From Angiostrongylus vasorum (lineage: Eukaryota > Nematoda > Chromadorea > Rhabditida > Metastrongylidae), in NCBI GenBank assembly GCA_018806985.1, contig JADANN010000401.1, positions 558,001 to 622,000 of the forward strand: DNA of 64,000 bases. The letters run 5' to 3'. Shown piece after piece: positions 46,147 through 57,802 of this stretch (position 1 is its first letter; each line of letters begins with the position of its first letter). Below the pieces are notes generated by a model. That model searched no databases, was not told the DNA's origin, and saw nothing but the letters and a program-made list of their open reading frames with translations. Made by a program: the position numbers and the translations under genes.

Positions 46147-46285
46147 ATATTCTTGTTGAGCAAACGCGAGGTAAACGTCAACTTGACCTTTCCAGGCTCT
46201 GAGGAAGGTGAGATCCGCCGAAACGTCAGCTTGTTCTTGAATAAAGGAATAAAATAGCATTTCGCGTTTGTTCAACAAGGATATA
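46147..46285 (+). mobile_element. Short inverted-repeat element with hammerhead-like motif
   Basis: ATATTCTTGTTGAGCAAACGCGA at the left pairs with TCGCGTTTGTTCAACAAGGATAT at the right (three mismatches or fewer over 23 bp). Between them lies a CTGAGGA motif with a GGTG/CGCC stem and GAAACGTC (46198-46226). Confidence 0.55.
46190..46234 (+). ncRNA. Hammerhead-ribozyme-like motif
   Basis: CTGAGGA at 46198, one A, GGTG, loop AGATC, CGCC, then GAAACGTC ending at 46226. AGCT follows the GTC and AGGCT precedes the CTGA, allowing a short stem I. Stem II is the best of the examples in this window. Confidence 0.45.
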
Positions 46286-46387
46286 GGGAGTATTTCTTTC
46301 TTTTTTTTAAATTGAATAGTGGCTTTTGAAGACGCTAATGGAAAAATGAGTAAACAACTGTTATCGCAGATCAATCGTCATCCTTAG

Positions 46388-46747
46388 TGGAATGGACAAC
46401 AGAGAACTCTGAACGAATCGCAGCTGACTCAGGCCGTCTAAAGGTCAGTTCGTTTTTTTTAAATGTTTTTCTTTAGCATAAATCAGTAATGGCGATTATA
46501 ACAAGATGATGCGCTCATGCACAATAGAAGCGATTCAATCGATGTTTATTGACGATAATCCACTCCAGCATATGGCGAATCTTTTATTTCTCTAGTGTCG
46601 TTAAAAAATACGAAAATGTTCCAGATTGGAGACATTTGCCAGGACGCGATTCTGACGGTAGCATGTGAACATGTTGAAGAAAGTGAGAAGTTTGTTCTGG
46701 TAGTTGAAAATCGTTGTGAACGGGATTCAGCCCCAATTTCGATTCAG
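46388..46747 (+). CDS. Ig-like domain (C-terminal two thirds), two exons
   Basis: Exon 46388-46443 follows tccttag and ends AAAG|gtcagt. Exon 46625-46747 follows gttccag, is 41 whole codons, and ends ATTCAG|gtagtc. Together they read EWTTENSERIAADSGRLK, then IGDICQDAILTVACEH, then SEKFVLVVENRCERDSAPIS: C, E, F and G strands of an I-set Ig. The tryptophan is present; the usual F-strand cysteine position is V/L. The N-terminal strands should lie in an upstream exon in phase 1, not found. The acceptor at 46595 would be out of phase, so the later one is preferred. The exit phase 0 matches the exon at 48377. Confidence 0.7.
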
Positions 46748-47505
46748 GTAGTCAAGATTGGTTTCTTCTGTTCAATTTCTCTTTTCCTAGTTTCAAATCT
46801 AAACTCGATACGGTACTTCTACAAAATTGCACGAACAAGAGAACTTCTTCCTGATCAACATCTACGACGTTCTCTTAACGTCTGTCAGTTCTAATGCATC
46901 GTAAAAAACATTCTAAAAAAGCCGCTTAACCGTTGTAGATCTTCTGTGTAAACAGCACACTTTCTTCTGTACACAATATAGTAAGAACTCTGCCCAAAAA
47001 TTCGAGAATTCATCAAAACATCAAAACTCACGTAGTTGTTCCACTAGCTCCCTGAAAGAAATCGGGATATATTGTCGATTAGCCCAAGTGCTTTTTTATT
47101 ACCATCGATTAATAATGAAATATTGTTTGATTGATGTGAAAAAAAAGGATTATTTACCGTTGGGATTACCATCGTACGTAGTGAAGGCGGACGAGTTTTT
47201 CCTCAATATACGAGAACTTTTCTGCTCACACGATATCGAGGTAACGACGAGTAAATGGGCGCCGAATAGAAGTGGATTCCTGGCTACGAAATGAAGGCTC
47301 TACTTTTCGAAGGACGTTAGGTACATCCCCAGAGACCATCGCTTCAACAACTTATTTCCGTTATGACAACAGCTACTCTCAATAGTCGGGAAGCGCTTTT
47401 CTTGATATTCCTGCTGTTTTCTTCGTTTTTAGAGATTCGCACGACTTCCTCAATAATATTTTACTGATCCCTTATTTTTTGCGACACTATCTTATCAGCT
47501 GGGTC

Positions 47506-47766
47506 GTGTGGCGCAGTGATCAAAGGTGCCTTGCAGTACACACTTGGTCGTTGGTTTCCATTACGCGCACCGGGTTCACCAAGCCGTCCATCCATCCGGG
47601 GCCGGGAAATTGGTACAGATTTGTTTGGAAGGATAACACCATTAATATCATACATCGGTGGGTCACCGAAAGTCATTGTATAGGCCTGATATGCATTTAA
47701 TCACCTCTAATGATGCTTGACAAAGCCGAATCCTTCAGGGACTGACTAGCGTCGAGCGCTTTGTGC
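47506..47766 (+). mobile_element. Family A SINE, full length but diverged tail
   Basis: Head GTGTGGCGCAGTGATCAAAGG; body intact to GATATGCATTTAATCACC; the end is GTCGAGCGCTTTGTGCTC rather than the TTTATCC repeats. Confidence 0.75.
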
Positions 47767-48376
47767 TCTATTGTTTATTGTTTTATTAGCTGAAAAAGAA
47801 GAAAACCAACAGCAAAACGAACGAGGAAACGAAGAACTATATTTTTTATACCACAATGAATTTTTTTTTCATGTCGTCTATTTTAGAAGGTCTCTTATAG
47901 CTTTACCGTACTAGAGCAACTCACCACACATTTTATTGTTTTCCTGGCAGGTTTCTTGTTTCAACACAAAAACAAAAAGGAATGTCTGTTTGACTTTATA
48001 GAAAACTTCTGAGTAGAAGACAGCCAATGATTTCGTAGTAATTCTCGAATTTTGGCTGATTTCTAAAGTGTTTTAAGTATTTCAAAATGAGGAATACACA
48101 TCACATGTCTTTGAACCGCAGAGAACTCTGGGTGTGAGTGGCAGAGTATCAGTGTTCATCCGGAAATGTTAAGACAGTACACGAATAATTAGCAAATCAG
48201 TTTTTCTCACGAGTTTGTAATTTATGCCTTCTTTATTTGCATCAAATAAAAAATGGACTAGAAATCCTACCATAAGAAATTGGCGAAGATATTTCGCTTT
48301 ATCAACAGGACACTTATTTTTTATATAAGATTTCTGTCTAACCTTTCGTAACTTTCAGTGCAAATATTGATCGCAG

Positions 48377-48544
48377 GCCGGAAGTGATGCCTTTCAGGTG
48401 ATTGATAGCCCAGCTTCTTCGACACCTGCGGTTGAGCCAGCCCTTTCCGAACTTCACGTAGACGCTGTCAGGCTGTTGTGGTCAGCACCTAGTAAGAACG
48501 ATGGCGTATCGCCTGTTTGCTACTTAACGCCGGAAATATACACT
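48377..48544 (+). CDS. Fibronectin type III-like half-domain exon
   Basis: 56 whole codons after gatcgcag, ending ACT|gtgaga, phase 0 on both sides. SSTPAVEPALSELHVDAVRL followed by LWSAPSKNDGVSPVCY is the start of an Fn3 module (tryptophan followed by P, D/G and Y). It has no in-frame ATG. The second half of the domain should follow; the next candidate exon (52574) does not clearly show the expected W..V and Y.FRV pattern. Confidence 0.65.
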
Positions 48545-48769
48545 GTGAGAGTTTTTCGTATGTCGTAGCACAAATCACTCGAGAAACGACTCCGAATGAC
48601 TTCTCTTGCTGTGTGTTTTTAACCTTGCGTGTAAATCAAATGGAAAGATGAGTTATTGCGAAACGTTTGGCTTATTATGGTTACTTTTTTTGAATCCGCT
48701 AACTCTCTCAAGTCTAAAAAGTTAGGTTAAACTCGTTGCAACTTTTGCCTACTGTTTATTTTCATGGAT

Positions 48770-49030
48770 GGGTAGAATGTGAAACATAACCACAAAGATG
48801 TTGAGGAGATATGAGCAAAACTCTGGAAGTCAGGTGAGCTTCAACTCCACGGTTACCCTTTCCGGGGGCTCACATGCTACCACTGCACTAACCGAGACCC
48901 TTGCTTGCCTTTCTCTCAGCTAATTGTTTACCCTAACTCTGCCATCAGCAATCACGCTTCAGCGGGAATGATCTGGGTAGACAACGTGGGCATTGAACCC
49001 AGTTAAGCTGAAGCTGTGGTCGAAATCAAA
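48770..49030 (-). mobile_element. Family B repeat, minus-oriented monomer
   Basis: GGGTAGAATGTGAAACATAACC to CATTGAACCCAGTTAAGCTG. Diverged in the middle. Confidence 0.65.
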
Positions 49031-49224
49031 GTCGGAAATAAAGTAAAGTCGGTGTTTCGATTATTCGCTTAGGTGAACTTGTGTATTTCAACTCCGTCAG
49101 TTCCCAATTCATGAAATTTTACAGAGCTTCTTATTATTTGAGAATTATTGTGATCACTTACAAAATTTTTCAATCAAAGAACGATATGAAAGTGATTCCA
49201 TGATTGCATGCGTCTTGTAGTTGT

Positions 49225-49580
49225 ACACGTAGCTACAAGGATGCTGAGATATGAGTAAAACTCGGAAGCTCAGCTGGGCTTTGGATCCGCTGCTACCCTT
49301 GCGAGGGCTCCACGTGCTGTCCACCATGCCAACCGAGGCCCTTGCTTTGTTCTTTTCTCTCAACCAGTTTTTATTCTAACGATGCTATCAGGGTGTATCA
49401 TTTGTCAATGAGTGCGATCTGGGGAGCACAAATCGGCACTGAATACATGAGCTATCCGAAAGGGTAATCGCGATTTCGAAGCTCAACCGAGGTTCCTAGT
49501 TTTCCTCATATTTCTGCATGGGTTGTGGTTTTATTTCACACAATAATATCCTGCGATGAAAACGAGGCAGCAGTAGGCAA
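49225..49580. mobile_element. Family B repeat, inverted composite, diverged
   Basis: Minus arm CTACAAGGATGCTGAGATATG to AAATCGGCACTGAATAC, then plus arm from about 49457 (AAAGGGTAATCGCG) to TTGTGGTTTTATTTCACAC and GGCAGCAGTAGGCAAAAAG. Confidence 0.6.
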
Positions 49581-49734
49581 AAAGTTAAACAATACGGACA
49601 TCATGCAAATATTCTTACATAAATAATCTTGGGAACTGCCATATTTCCTTTTTAAAACTACATGTGGTATATGGGTATATCTATGACATATATGACATAT
49701 GTTTCAGGAATAATATTCTGTCGTGAAAGCTTGT

Positions 49735-50040
49735 AAAAGTCAGTAAGTAAAAAGTCAGTGTGAATTTCAACCATGGCCACAGCTTAACTGGGTTTGGTGG
49801 CAACTTAGGCTCCCCATATCAATTCCGTTGACGGCTAATTGCTGACAGCAGTGATCGATAGAACTAGCTGAGAGACAGACAAAACGAAGGATCCTCATGG
49901 TGTGGTGGTGAACGCGTTAGCGCCCGGAAATGGTAATAGCGCTTTCGTTCCCCACCGCAGACACCTGCGGTACGGAGTTTTGCAAATACCTCAGCATCAT
50001 TGTGGTTGTCACATATGACACTTTGCTTGAATATATTGCA
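49735..50040 (+). mobile_element. Family B repeat, monomer
   Basis: Starts AGTCAGTAAGTAAAAAGTC and CACAGCTTAACTGGG; contains CATGGTGTGGTGGTGAACGC, GCGCTTTCGTTCCCCACC, and the AGCATCATTGTGGTTG end. Confidence 0.7.
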
Positions 50041-50934
50041 CCACTTAGGCTACGGTGTCTACAGGGTACCGTAAAGATTGGCGCTGTTTTCATAGTACCG
50101 TTGTCATCGGGCAGCTCTGGATATTCACTGCCACCATTCGTAAGAATAAGGGCGAATTCATTACTCTTATGATAATGACCCATTAATAAACAGATAATAA
50201 AGAGAAAATCAATTAATAGAACAAAGAATGATGACGCACATGAAGAGAGTGGATGGGGAGAGAAAGACAGAAAGAAAGAGGAAATGAAGTGGAAGGGAAA
50301 TGCTGAGCATTTCAGCAATGGTGTTTTTTTCTAGCAGTACAAAAAATGCGTTCGTTCTCTAAAAGGGCAAAGAGAAGCGCTCAATACCAAAATTCGCATC
50401 AACTCTTTTTTTACTACAAGTTGCTGTCAGCCTACAGCAATTTCGAGTTGAATTTCGAATATTTGCACTAATTTTTCCCAAAGGATAAAAAATTTTAGCT
50501 GTATTTCTGCAGTTTTCACGATTGCATCATTTCTAACGGCACCCGTTTTCAGATTTCCCAAGGAGAGAAGATTTGGCGAAAGGTGAACATCAGCAATCGC
50601 CAGTGCATAACGTTCAGTCTCGTCCCACAAGAATTCGATTTTTACCATGTGAGAGCCGAGAGGGAAGTCGAAACCCTTTGCACAGTAAGACGACATTTCC
50701 TTCTTTTCCGAAGGATGTGAAGTCACTTCGGAATAAATCTCATTTCCTATTCAGAACATTTAAACATTTTCTGTTTGGGTAGATTTAAAATTGATGAAAA
50801 AAAATAATACTTAAAACAATTACGTTTTTAGCTGGTTCATTTCCTTCAAATTCGGCCCAGTTTTTGTGAAATCGGGTCACCATTGACCGCAGTCTTTATG
50901 ACAGAATAAGGAAAAAATTTGACGTCGGTCATTC
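50041..50934. other. Non-coding stretch
   Basis: Open frames on the minus strand at 49917-50318 and 50427-50726 overlap repeat or lack any domain. Nothing supported. Confidence 0.4.
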
Positions 50935-51178
50935 ATGCATTTGACGGAAGCGTCATGCATTCGACATCAGCAAGCATTGTGAGAGCGGATTGAATGCATA
51001 TCTGGCCTATGCAATGACATGTGGTGGCCAACCGATGTATCATGCCAGTGCTGCTGTTATCCCAGACAAGTATGGTACCATTTTTGCCGATCCTGGAGGA
51101 ATAGAAGGTTCAGTGAGAACGGGGCGCGTGGTCGAGCCAATGACAGCCTGAGTATTACAGAGCACCTCTAACCATTGA
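50935..51178 (-). mobile_element. Family A SINE lacking its tail
   Basis: GCATTTGACGGAAGCGTCATGC to GAGCACCTCTAACCATTG. The CGAGAGCTTTATCC tail is missing. Confidence 0.65.
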
Positions 51179-51820
51179 AATAGAAGCGCTGCTGTGCTAT
51201 AAAACACTTTTTGGTAGAGAATTTAGGCAAACTATGCAAAATATGACGATTTTTTAAAAATATTTTTTATTCCACAAATCATCTCAAAAAAATCAAATCA
51301 ATGCGTGTGATATCGTGTTTTAGCAGGTGTAGCATAATTTTTCAGATGTTTCCAGATATTTTTCGAGCTATTTCTTATTTTTTTCCTTTTTAAGTGTGGA
51401 GGATTTCTAGTTCCTTTAAGTTTTATTGTTTCTCTTGAATAAATACTGAGCGGTCTCTTTGCGCTTGCAAAAAATTTGGCTCAACAGTGCGTGCAAGGTT
51501 CTAGTGGTTCGACATAATGAAGAAAATAAATATCTCTCAAGGGTTCTCTTCATTATGTTTTTTCTGCCGTAATATGTCTATATGATGCCAATTTCCTGCT
51601 TTTATGGCGTGGAAATATTTTCTTTCTTCTTCCGTTTTTTACCTTTGAGAAACAGACTTGAAAGAAGAACATTTTAGCAATTCTGGTTATGATGGTTAGC
51701 TCTTAAGCTGTTTCCAAGAACCCTCATACTGTATAGAGTAACCAAAGAAGAGAATCAGCCAGAATGAATGGATTGTGCTAATAGATCATGATAAACCAGA
51801 TTTCATGGTTTATAGTGAAA
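51179..51820. other. Non-coding stretch
   Basis: T-rich sequence with nothing recognised. CTCTCAAGGGTTCTC and ACTTGAAAGAAG are ordinary. Confidence 0.45.
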
Positions 51821-52110
51821 GGGCGCGCGTGGCGCAGTGGTCGGAGGTACCCTGCAACACACACGTGGAATCGATCCCTGCGCCCATCGCCCACCAAGCC
51901 CTCTATCCCTCCGGGGTCGAAAAATTGGTACCAGACTTGTCTGGGAGGATAATAGCACTGGCTCGATACATCGGTAGGCCACCGCGAGTCATTGTAAAGG
52001 CCAGATATGCATTCAGTCACCTCCAAACGATGCTTAACGAAGTCGAATGCATGGCGCATCCTTCAGGCATTGATCAACGCCGAGAGCTTTATCCATTTCC
52101 TTTATATTTG
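51821..52110 (+). mobile_element. Family A SINE, full length
   Basis: GGGCGCGCGTGGCGCAGTGG head; close to the apparent consensus throughout; ends GAGAGCTTTATCCATTTCC. Confidence 0.88.
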
Positions 52111-52271
52111 AATGTCACAAGGTCACTGATGAGAGTCTGGCCCGTAACGACCTTCACTGCAATGCCACTCCAGTTTTTTCGTAATATTTTTTTTACAAAC
52201 GGCGAATTTTTGCCAACCATTCACAATAGATCAGTTCTTAATGAACTGTTGGGATTTTATCACGATGATAA

Positions 52272-52550
52272 TGGGGTGTGCAGCGTATTGCTTAGAGGTC
52301 CTTTGCAATACACAGATGGTCGTTGGTTCGACCACATAGCACGTGATTACCAAGACTTCCATCCTTTCAAGCCAAATTAGTACCAGAGTTATTTAAGAAG
52401 ATAACAACACAAGCTTGATATATCGGTGGTCCATTGCAATTCATTGTGCAGGCCAAGTATGCATTCAGTGGTCTCTAACGATGCTTGATGAAGTCAAGTG
52501 TACGACGCACCCCTCAAGGATTGATCAGCGCCGAGAGCTTTATGCTTCTT
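52272..52550 (+). mobile_element. Family A SINE, older copy ending beside a candidate exon
   Basis: GGGTGTGCAGCGTATTGC head with a good box B-like GTTGGTTCGACC. Its tail GAGCTTTATGCTTCTTCTTG ends about 24 bp before the candidate acceptor at 52573. Confidence 0.75.
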
Positions 52551-52573
52551 CTTGTAATAATGGTGTTTTGGAG

Positions 52574-53434
52574 AGTCCACCACTTCCTAGATTCAATCTT
52601 GTTACCCCGCTTTCCGACTATACCACTTTCTTCGAGTATCGTGAAAAAAACATCACGTTTATTCATCAAAACGTTGTAAATCAAATGGAAACTGTTTTGG
52701 TACCCGTACGTTTCCCAGCTGTCGAGTATAAAAGCATATTTTCTTGTTTGTGACTGTGAATTTTGACTGCTTTACCTCTTGTAGTGGAGGAGGAAATGGG
52801 GGTGGACATCATTTGCTTAATTTATCATTTATTGAACGAAGTCTGCTTTGTACATAATGGCATAAAAAGTCCACCTTAGATATGTTTCCTTCCTAACTCT
52901 GTTAATTCGACATTTCTGTAGAAAAAAACTCGTTCTGGCCGTGATCTGTTCCCTGCCATACGGAAGGATTCCGTGTCGATGAGAGAGTGGCTCAACGAAG
53001 TGCTGTCGGCTGGTCGCTCAACAGGTGAGGCACTAAATCCTACGAATGTTGCTGTAAAACATGATATGAGCTTGAGTTGGGATTTTTTCCGATAGTGACA
53101 TAGTTAAATATGACCATGGCTATTTAGAAATTGTGTAATACACTTCGCGTTATCTTTTATTTCTTTACATCAGTCATGATTTCCCATTAGTCCTTAGCCC
53201 CTCTAAAATGAACAGCAAAAGAAAATATATTCACTGATAACCTTAAAAAAACAGTCTCAAAATTTAACAACATATTTTTTTCTTTATGTCTCATAACCCT
53301 TTCATTGTGGCGAATTGTCTTGTTAAGAAATCAAAAATGCTTAAATGACATTATTTCAGGTGAAGAATGCGCTCCTTTAGTGCTTAAGCAGCCAGAGGAC
53401 GCCAACAAGGTCGATTTGTTCCGTGAACTCCAAG
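52574..53434 (+). CDS. Three linker exons of the giant gene
   Basis: Candidate exon 52574-52699 (SPPLPRFNLVTPLSDYTTFF at its start) ends GTTTTG|gtaccc in phase 0. Exon 52922-53024 follows ttctgtag and reads KKTRSGRDLFPAIRKDS. Exon 53360-53434 follows tatttcag and reads EECAPLVLKQPEDANKVDLF. Junction phases are 0, 1 and 1, all consistent, and donors are gtgagg and gtacaa. No domain is recognised. The first exon start is uncertain because the better pyrimidine tract acceptor at 52590 is out of phase. Position between an Fn3 start and the Ig run suggests an inter-domain linker. Confidence 0.55.
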
Positions 53435-53892
53435 GTACAAAATGTCATTTAATGGATTTTTGCTAGGAATAATACAATACATGGTTACTTGGATAACTGT
53501 TCATAACAAGTCAAGCGTAGTAGCTCATTCGCCAATGGTGGCGTTTACTCCTGATTATCGGCGCTTGATGGTCTACTTTGTTCATGATCGCGTCTGCGGG
53601 AAGTCGTTGAGAGTGATCCATAAATCGTTTGCTAATGCGAGTTCATTCGTTTGACATAAGGCATACGAAAATAGATTGAAGTTAGGACATGCCAAGAAGC
53701 CATCTATCACCTGGTAGACACCAAAGACTGCGTAAAACCTTTTCACTTCACACTATTTCCAATGCTCTGAAATGCTGCTGTGACGTTGGTTGATGCCCTA
53801 ATTCACAAGTGCTAGAAAGATGCCTTCTGAAGCATAGCCGATAAACTCAACATCAAACCTGACTTCAAATGGTTTTCAAAGTTCATGGGCCT

Positions 53893-54160
53893 AACGGCGT
53901 GTATAGCTCAATGGTTCAAGATGTCCTGTCATACACTGAAACGGTCGCTGTTGGATTTCGCTGCACGTGCTCGCCAAACATTCCATCCTTTCGAGGTCAG
54001 CAGCCTGCTGCCATACTTCTCTGGAAGGATAAAAAATACTGACTGGGTATATTGATGGGCCACTCTAAGTGACTGTACAGTGCAGATATGCATTCAATAA
54101 CCTCTGTGATGCTTGATGAACTCGAATGAATGATCCATTCTTCAGGGAATCATTAGCCCT
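53893..54160 (+). mobile_element. Family A SINE, diverged
   Basis: Head CGTGTATAGCTCAATGGTTC retains a box A match (TAGCTCAATGG); body recognisable to AATGAATGATCCATTC. Its head is the most tRNA-like of the copies. Confidence 0.65.
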
Positions 54161-55129
54161 TTCACGACCGCATGTCATTAGCACCCAATCAGTACGCGCA
54201 TTGAAATCAATATGTACGATCTGGGACGAATAGCAGCGTACGTATTGAAATCAATGCTCAAGGTCATGGAAAGTTTAGCGCTGAAAGTCTTTCATCCTTT
54301 ATCTCTCGAGCTCCAAGAAAAAAAATTGGTCCTCAAGGTGTAAGGGAAAAGAACGCGTCAAGGCACAAAAATTAGATGGATCGGAGCGTGACTTCCCTGA
54401 AGTCCCCTAACACTGCCCACACTGGCCTGTTTCATGCTTAGAGTTTTTTCTTAATATTCTTCTTAAATGTCGTTGAACGAACTATTTGCACGATGTGTAA
54501 CCATTCATTTCGATTAGTTTTGGACGACGACGTGGGTTCTTCATGAGATGACTTATTTTCGAATTTGCTCTAGTTCTACCCTTCTACTTCCAAATCATTG
54601 AGCTCTCATATCATCCTCTCTGCTTCATAGTTCGATGTCTTTCAATAAAACGATCTGGCCATCAAAGCAAAACTTGCTTGAAATTTCCTATCATTGCACG
54701 CGCCATTTTCGCACCAAATGAACGATTTCTGCAGCTGTGAACGGCGTTCGATGAGATTTTGTCCTCTTGTCGAACCTTTTTTTCCCATAGAGTTGATAAA
54801 GGTCCTATAAAGCCACTGTGTTTTGATGGTGCAGTTGCGATAGCAGTCTTATAACGCTCTAATATAGGACGGTGTTTGACTCCAGATGCCACTTGAATGT
54901 TGTTGTTATCCAGCAAAAACTATGTCAGAATCCTACTTGCTCAACTTTTGAGCATTGGCACAGATTCCTAAATTTCGCAATAAAACATTTTTGTTGACTT
55001 CTAAAATGTTTTAAAACGCTATGAGTAGGCATGGCGGGCAGTGGTTACGACGATTTTTTACGCTTAGCAATTCAAGATGGTATTCAAGCAATGCTCATTA
55101 ATTTTAACCTTTTTTATTTACTGCCTACT

Positions 55130-55475
55130 CCTTTTAATGGCAGGGTATATTGCGAAAGCATAACTTCAACGAAGCTGAGATATTTGCAAAACTCTGGACC
55201 GCAGGTGCCTATGGTGGGGGAACGAATTGTCCTTTCCGGGGAGTAACGCGTTCACCACCACACCATGCGGGTCCTTCTGTTTCGCCTGTCTCTCAGCTAG
55301 TTCTATCGATCTTTTGCCATCAGCAGTCACCCGTCAACGGGATTGATCTGGGGTAGCCCAGAGCGGCACTGAACCCGAAAAGGACAATAGCGCGTTTGTT
55401 CCCCACCATAGGCACTTGCGGTCCAGAGTTTTGCAAATATCTCAGCATCGTTGAAGTTATATTTTGCAATGCTCA
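55130..55475. mobile_element. Family B repeat, inverted composite
   Basis: Minus arm TGGCAGGGTATATTGCG to GAGCGGCACTGAACCC, joined near 55376 to plus arm AAAGGACAATAGCGCG to AGCATCGTTGAAGTTATA. Confidence 0.7.
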
Positions 55476-57618
55476 TTAAGTCTTCAGACATTCGCGAAAC
55501 AAATCGCATCTGGTTCATAGATCCACGACGGTTTGTGTGTATGCCTTCGCTCGTACCCTTGTATGTTGAGCTCTAATGGTGTTACGATAATGCCAATGTT
55601 GGCGACATAGTCCAACATTTGGTGACGCATGGGTTTCTCGTTGATCATTCCATCAACCATCCGCGCATCATATCACATAACCATGACGATGAGTTCATTT
55701 TTGTGGTGGTTTTAGCGATGATCCATCTGCAGGTTCAACTACATATACCTTGTTACGACTTTTACCTGGTTCAAGCCATTGCGACTGAACTGTTCCCTGT
55801 CATTTCGCGACGCGAAGGCCTCAACACATTAATCCGCAGTCCTCTCGCGACTGCTCACTCCCCGGACAGCGACTCCCGGGAGGTGATTTTTACTCTTACT
55901 TTTCTTGGCTAAAATGATCGTACTTGGGGTCCTTTACTACTACAGGATGGATGGAAATTTTTCCTATTTGAAGATATATTGACATTCTGGCAGAACTACG
56001 TGCTTTTCATGGATTTCTGCTTGAAGGAAGTTGTCTACAGTGGTGGATCTGTACGTGTCTCCGTAATTTGCATCACATTTGTGCTTCAACAGAAACGACT
56101 GGTACAAGACGGAAAAGAATGAAAAGAATGCATTGGATATTTTGAGTTATCACTATTGATAGCGAGGCGTTTATTATCTTTTAGCTCTATCCAGCATTTT
56201 TTCATATTGGTTCTTTTTGCGAACTCCTCCAACGGCTTTTTTCAACCGCTACCAGCATAATTTCTCTTCCAGAATGTCTAGTAGTTCACATTTTTTTACT
56301 GGTCCGTGTTGATGTGCCGCATACCGGTCTCGGTCGAAGCTTAGCTGTTCTCCAGCGATTTCTTGGCGGTGTTAAAGAGGCCACCTAAATCTCATGATTT
56401 TAAAACTGATATGTATGGCTTGGCTTTTAATCACGATAAAAATGAAATTCCTCACATTTTCCTTATTCTGTTGGTCAAATAGGAAAATGTTCTTTCCAAA
56501 ACGTTCTTTGCCTGCAGAGCCTATGTTTACACTTTTGGACTATGAGAAAAATTCTTTAGCACCTTGCGATTGAATTGAATCCTCTGTTGAGAAGACCTGG
56601 GATGGGACCATCACAGAAGAATGGCGTTAAATTTGCGCTCTATTTACAAAAACGTCATCGATTTTCCACACCAGAGGCGTTATTGTACCCATGGGCGATT
56701 TTTTCTTCAGAAAAAAAACTGACTCTCTTTTAAAGAGGCGTGGTGCGGACAAAATCCTGTATGCACAGTGTCCGTTCCTATTTATCCTATTTTAAATTTG
56801 CCACTTTTCCATCAGGGTTTCCTACTCCTATTTTGATATCTCCAAAAACAAATTTGTAGAATGTCTTTTTCGTGGCAAATAACTTTTCTCATCTGATTCT
56901 ATAAGGCACTGAATTCGCTTTCATGGGTTCCATGGGGTGGTTGGCAGCAAGTGATGACAATCATTCTGTTCCAATATGGTGCTTATAGGCTTAGGATAGC
57001 CTAACGATGTGGTATGATCTCATAAGAGTTAAGAGATGAGAAGAAAATAGCGTACAATAAAACTTACGCCGGCGAGATTTTGTCATTGGACTTTGTCATG
57101 GACCATGTATAACGAAGTTGTGGCCATTTAAGGGTATTTCTCGTAATTATAGCTTCAGTAAGTTATAGATAAGTATAGATATAAAATTTGGTGTAACTTG
57201 TTGTCTCCGAGAGGAGTGTGAAGACTGGCTTTTGAGGAAGCAGTTTACGTTTTGGACGTACAGAGCAAGGAAACGCCTGCATGATATTAAGCATATAGTT
57301 TTCATCGGGTTCGCATGACGTGCTGTACATTCCGACATTTCATCGTCTCCTATCAATGTGTCCCGCCGCCAGAAGTCGTCGATGATCCAGTGTGCGCTAT
57401 ACTGAGACTGACTTATTTCTATTCTAGCCATTTTATTTTTTCCACGACGTCGCCTACTTTTGAAGGAGGAGTGCTAAATACATTTGGCATAGTCAGGCAA
57501 TGCTGTGCATAACACGATGTTAAGTGGGAAACGCTGCTGACCTTCCATTATTAAGAGCTTTTTTTACTACTGTTTGTTGCATTGAAAGTTATGTTTTTTT
57601 CTTAATTCTTTTATCTAG

Positions 57619-57802
57619 ATAAGTGGAAAGTTATGGGAAACAGTATGTACGAGCAGCGTAGGAGCTCAGTTTCGCCATCTGTGGATACTTTTGACAAATG
57701 TGGAGCCTCAGATTCTGCACTCGAAGATTTTTGCTACAAGGAGAACAATTTTTTGAGGATTAGTGCCAGAACCATCGCCTATCTACCGCAGACGGATAAC
57801 TG
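57619..57802 (+). CDS. Linker exon of the giant gene
   Basis: 184 nt after ttatctag. It enters in phase 1 (G|AT, D), exactly as the 53434 donor requires, is open for 60 codons and leaves in phase 2 at AACTG|gtgagt. It begins DKWKVMGNSMYEQRRSSVSP and is rich in serine and charged residues with several aromatics; no domain recognised. Confidence 0.6.

Larger units (their letters stand above)
53435..57618. other. 4.2-kb intron with one family A and one family B element
   Basis: Apart from the elements at 53893 and 55130, and a stray family A tail (GCGCTGAAAGTCTTTCATCC near 54280), I see no gene. The 97-codon frame at 55619-55912 has no domain. Confidence 0.45.

Noticed and set aside
51821..51900. 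tRNA gene at the head of a family A copy (also 13638, 41835)
   Set aside because: Box A and box B are present, but the fold lacks a convincing acceptor stem and is always attached to the same 200-bp body and TTTATCC tail; it is a SINE head.
51775..52380. 201-codon plus-strand open frame
   Set aside because: It is a chance frame through a family A SINE; similar pieces appear in other copies in several frames.
52922..57802. Protein kinase domain expected in an obscurin- or titin-like gene
   Set aside because: No glycine-rich loop, HRD or DFG motif was found in any exon here; if there is a kinase it lies outside the window.
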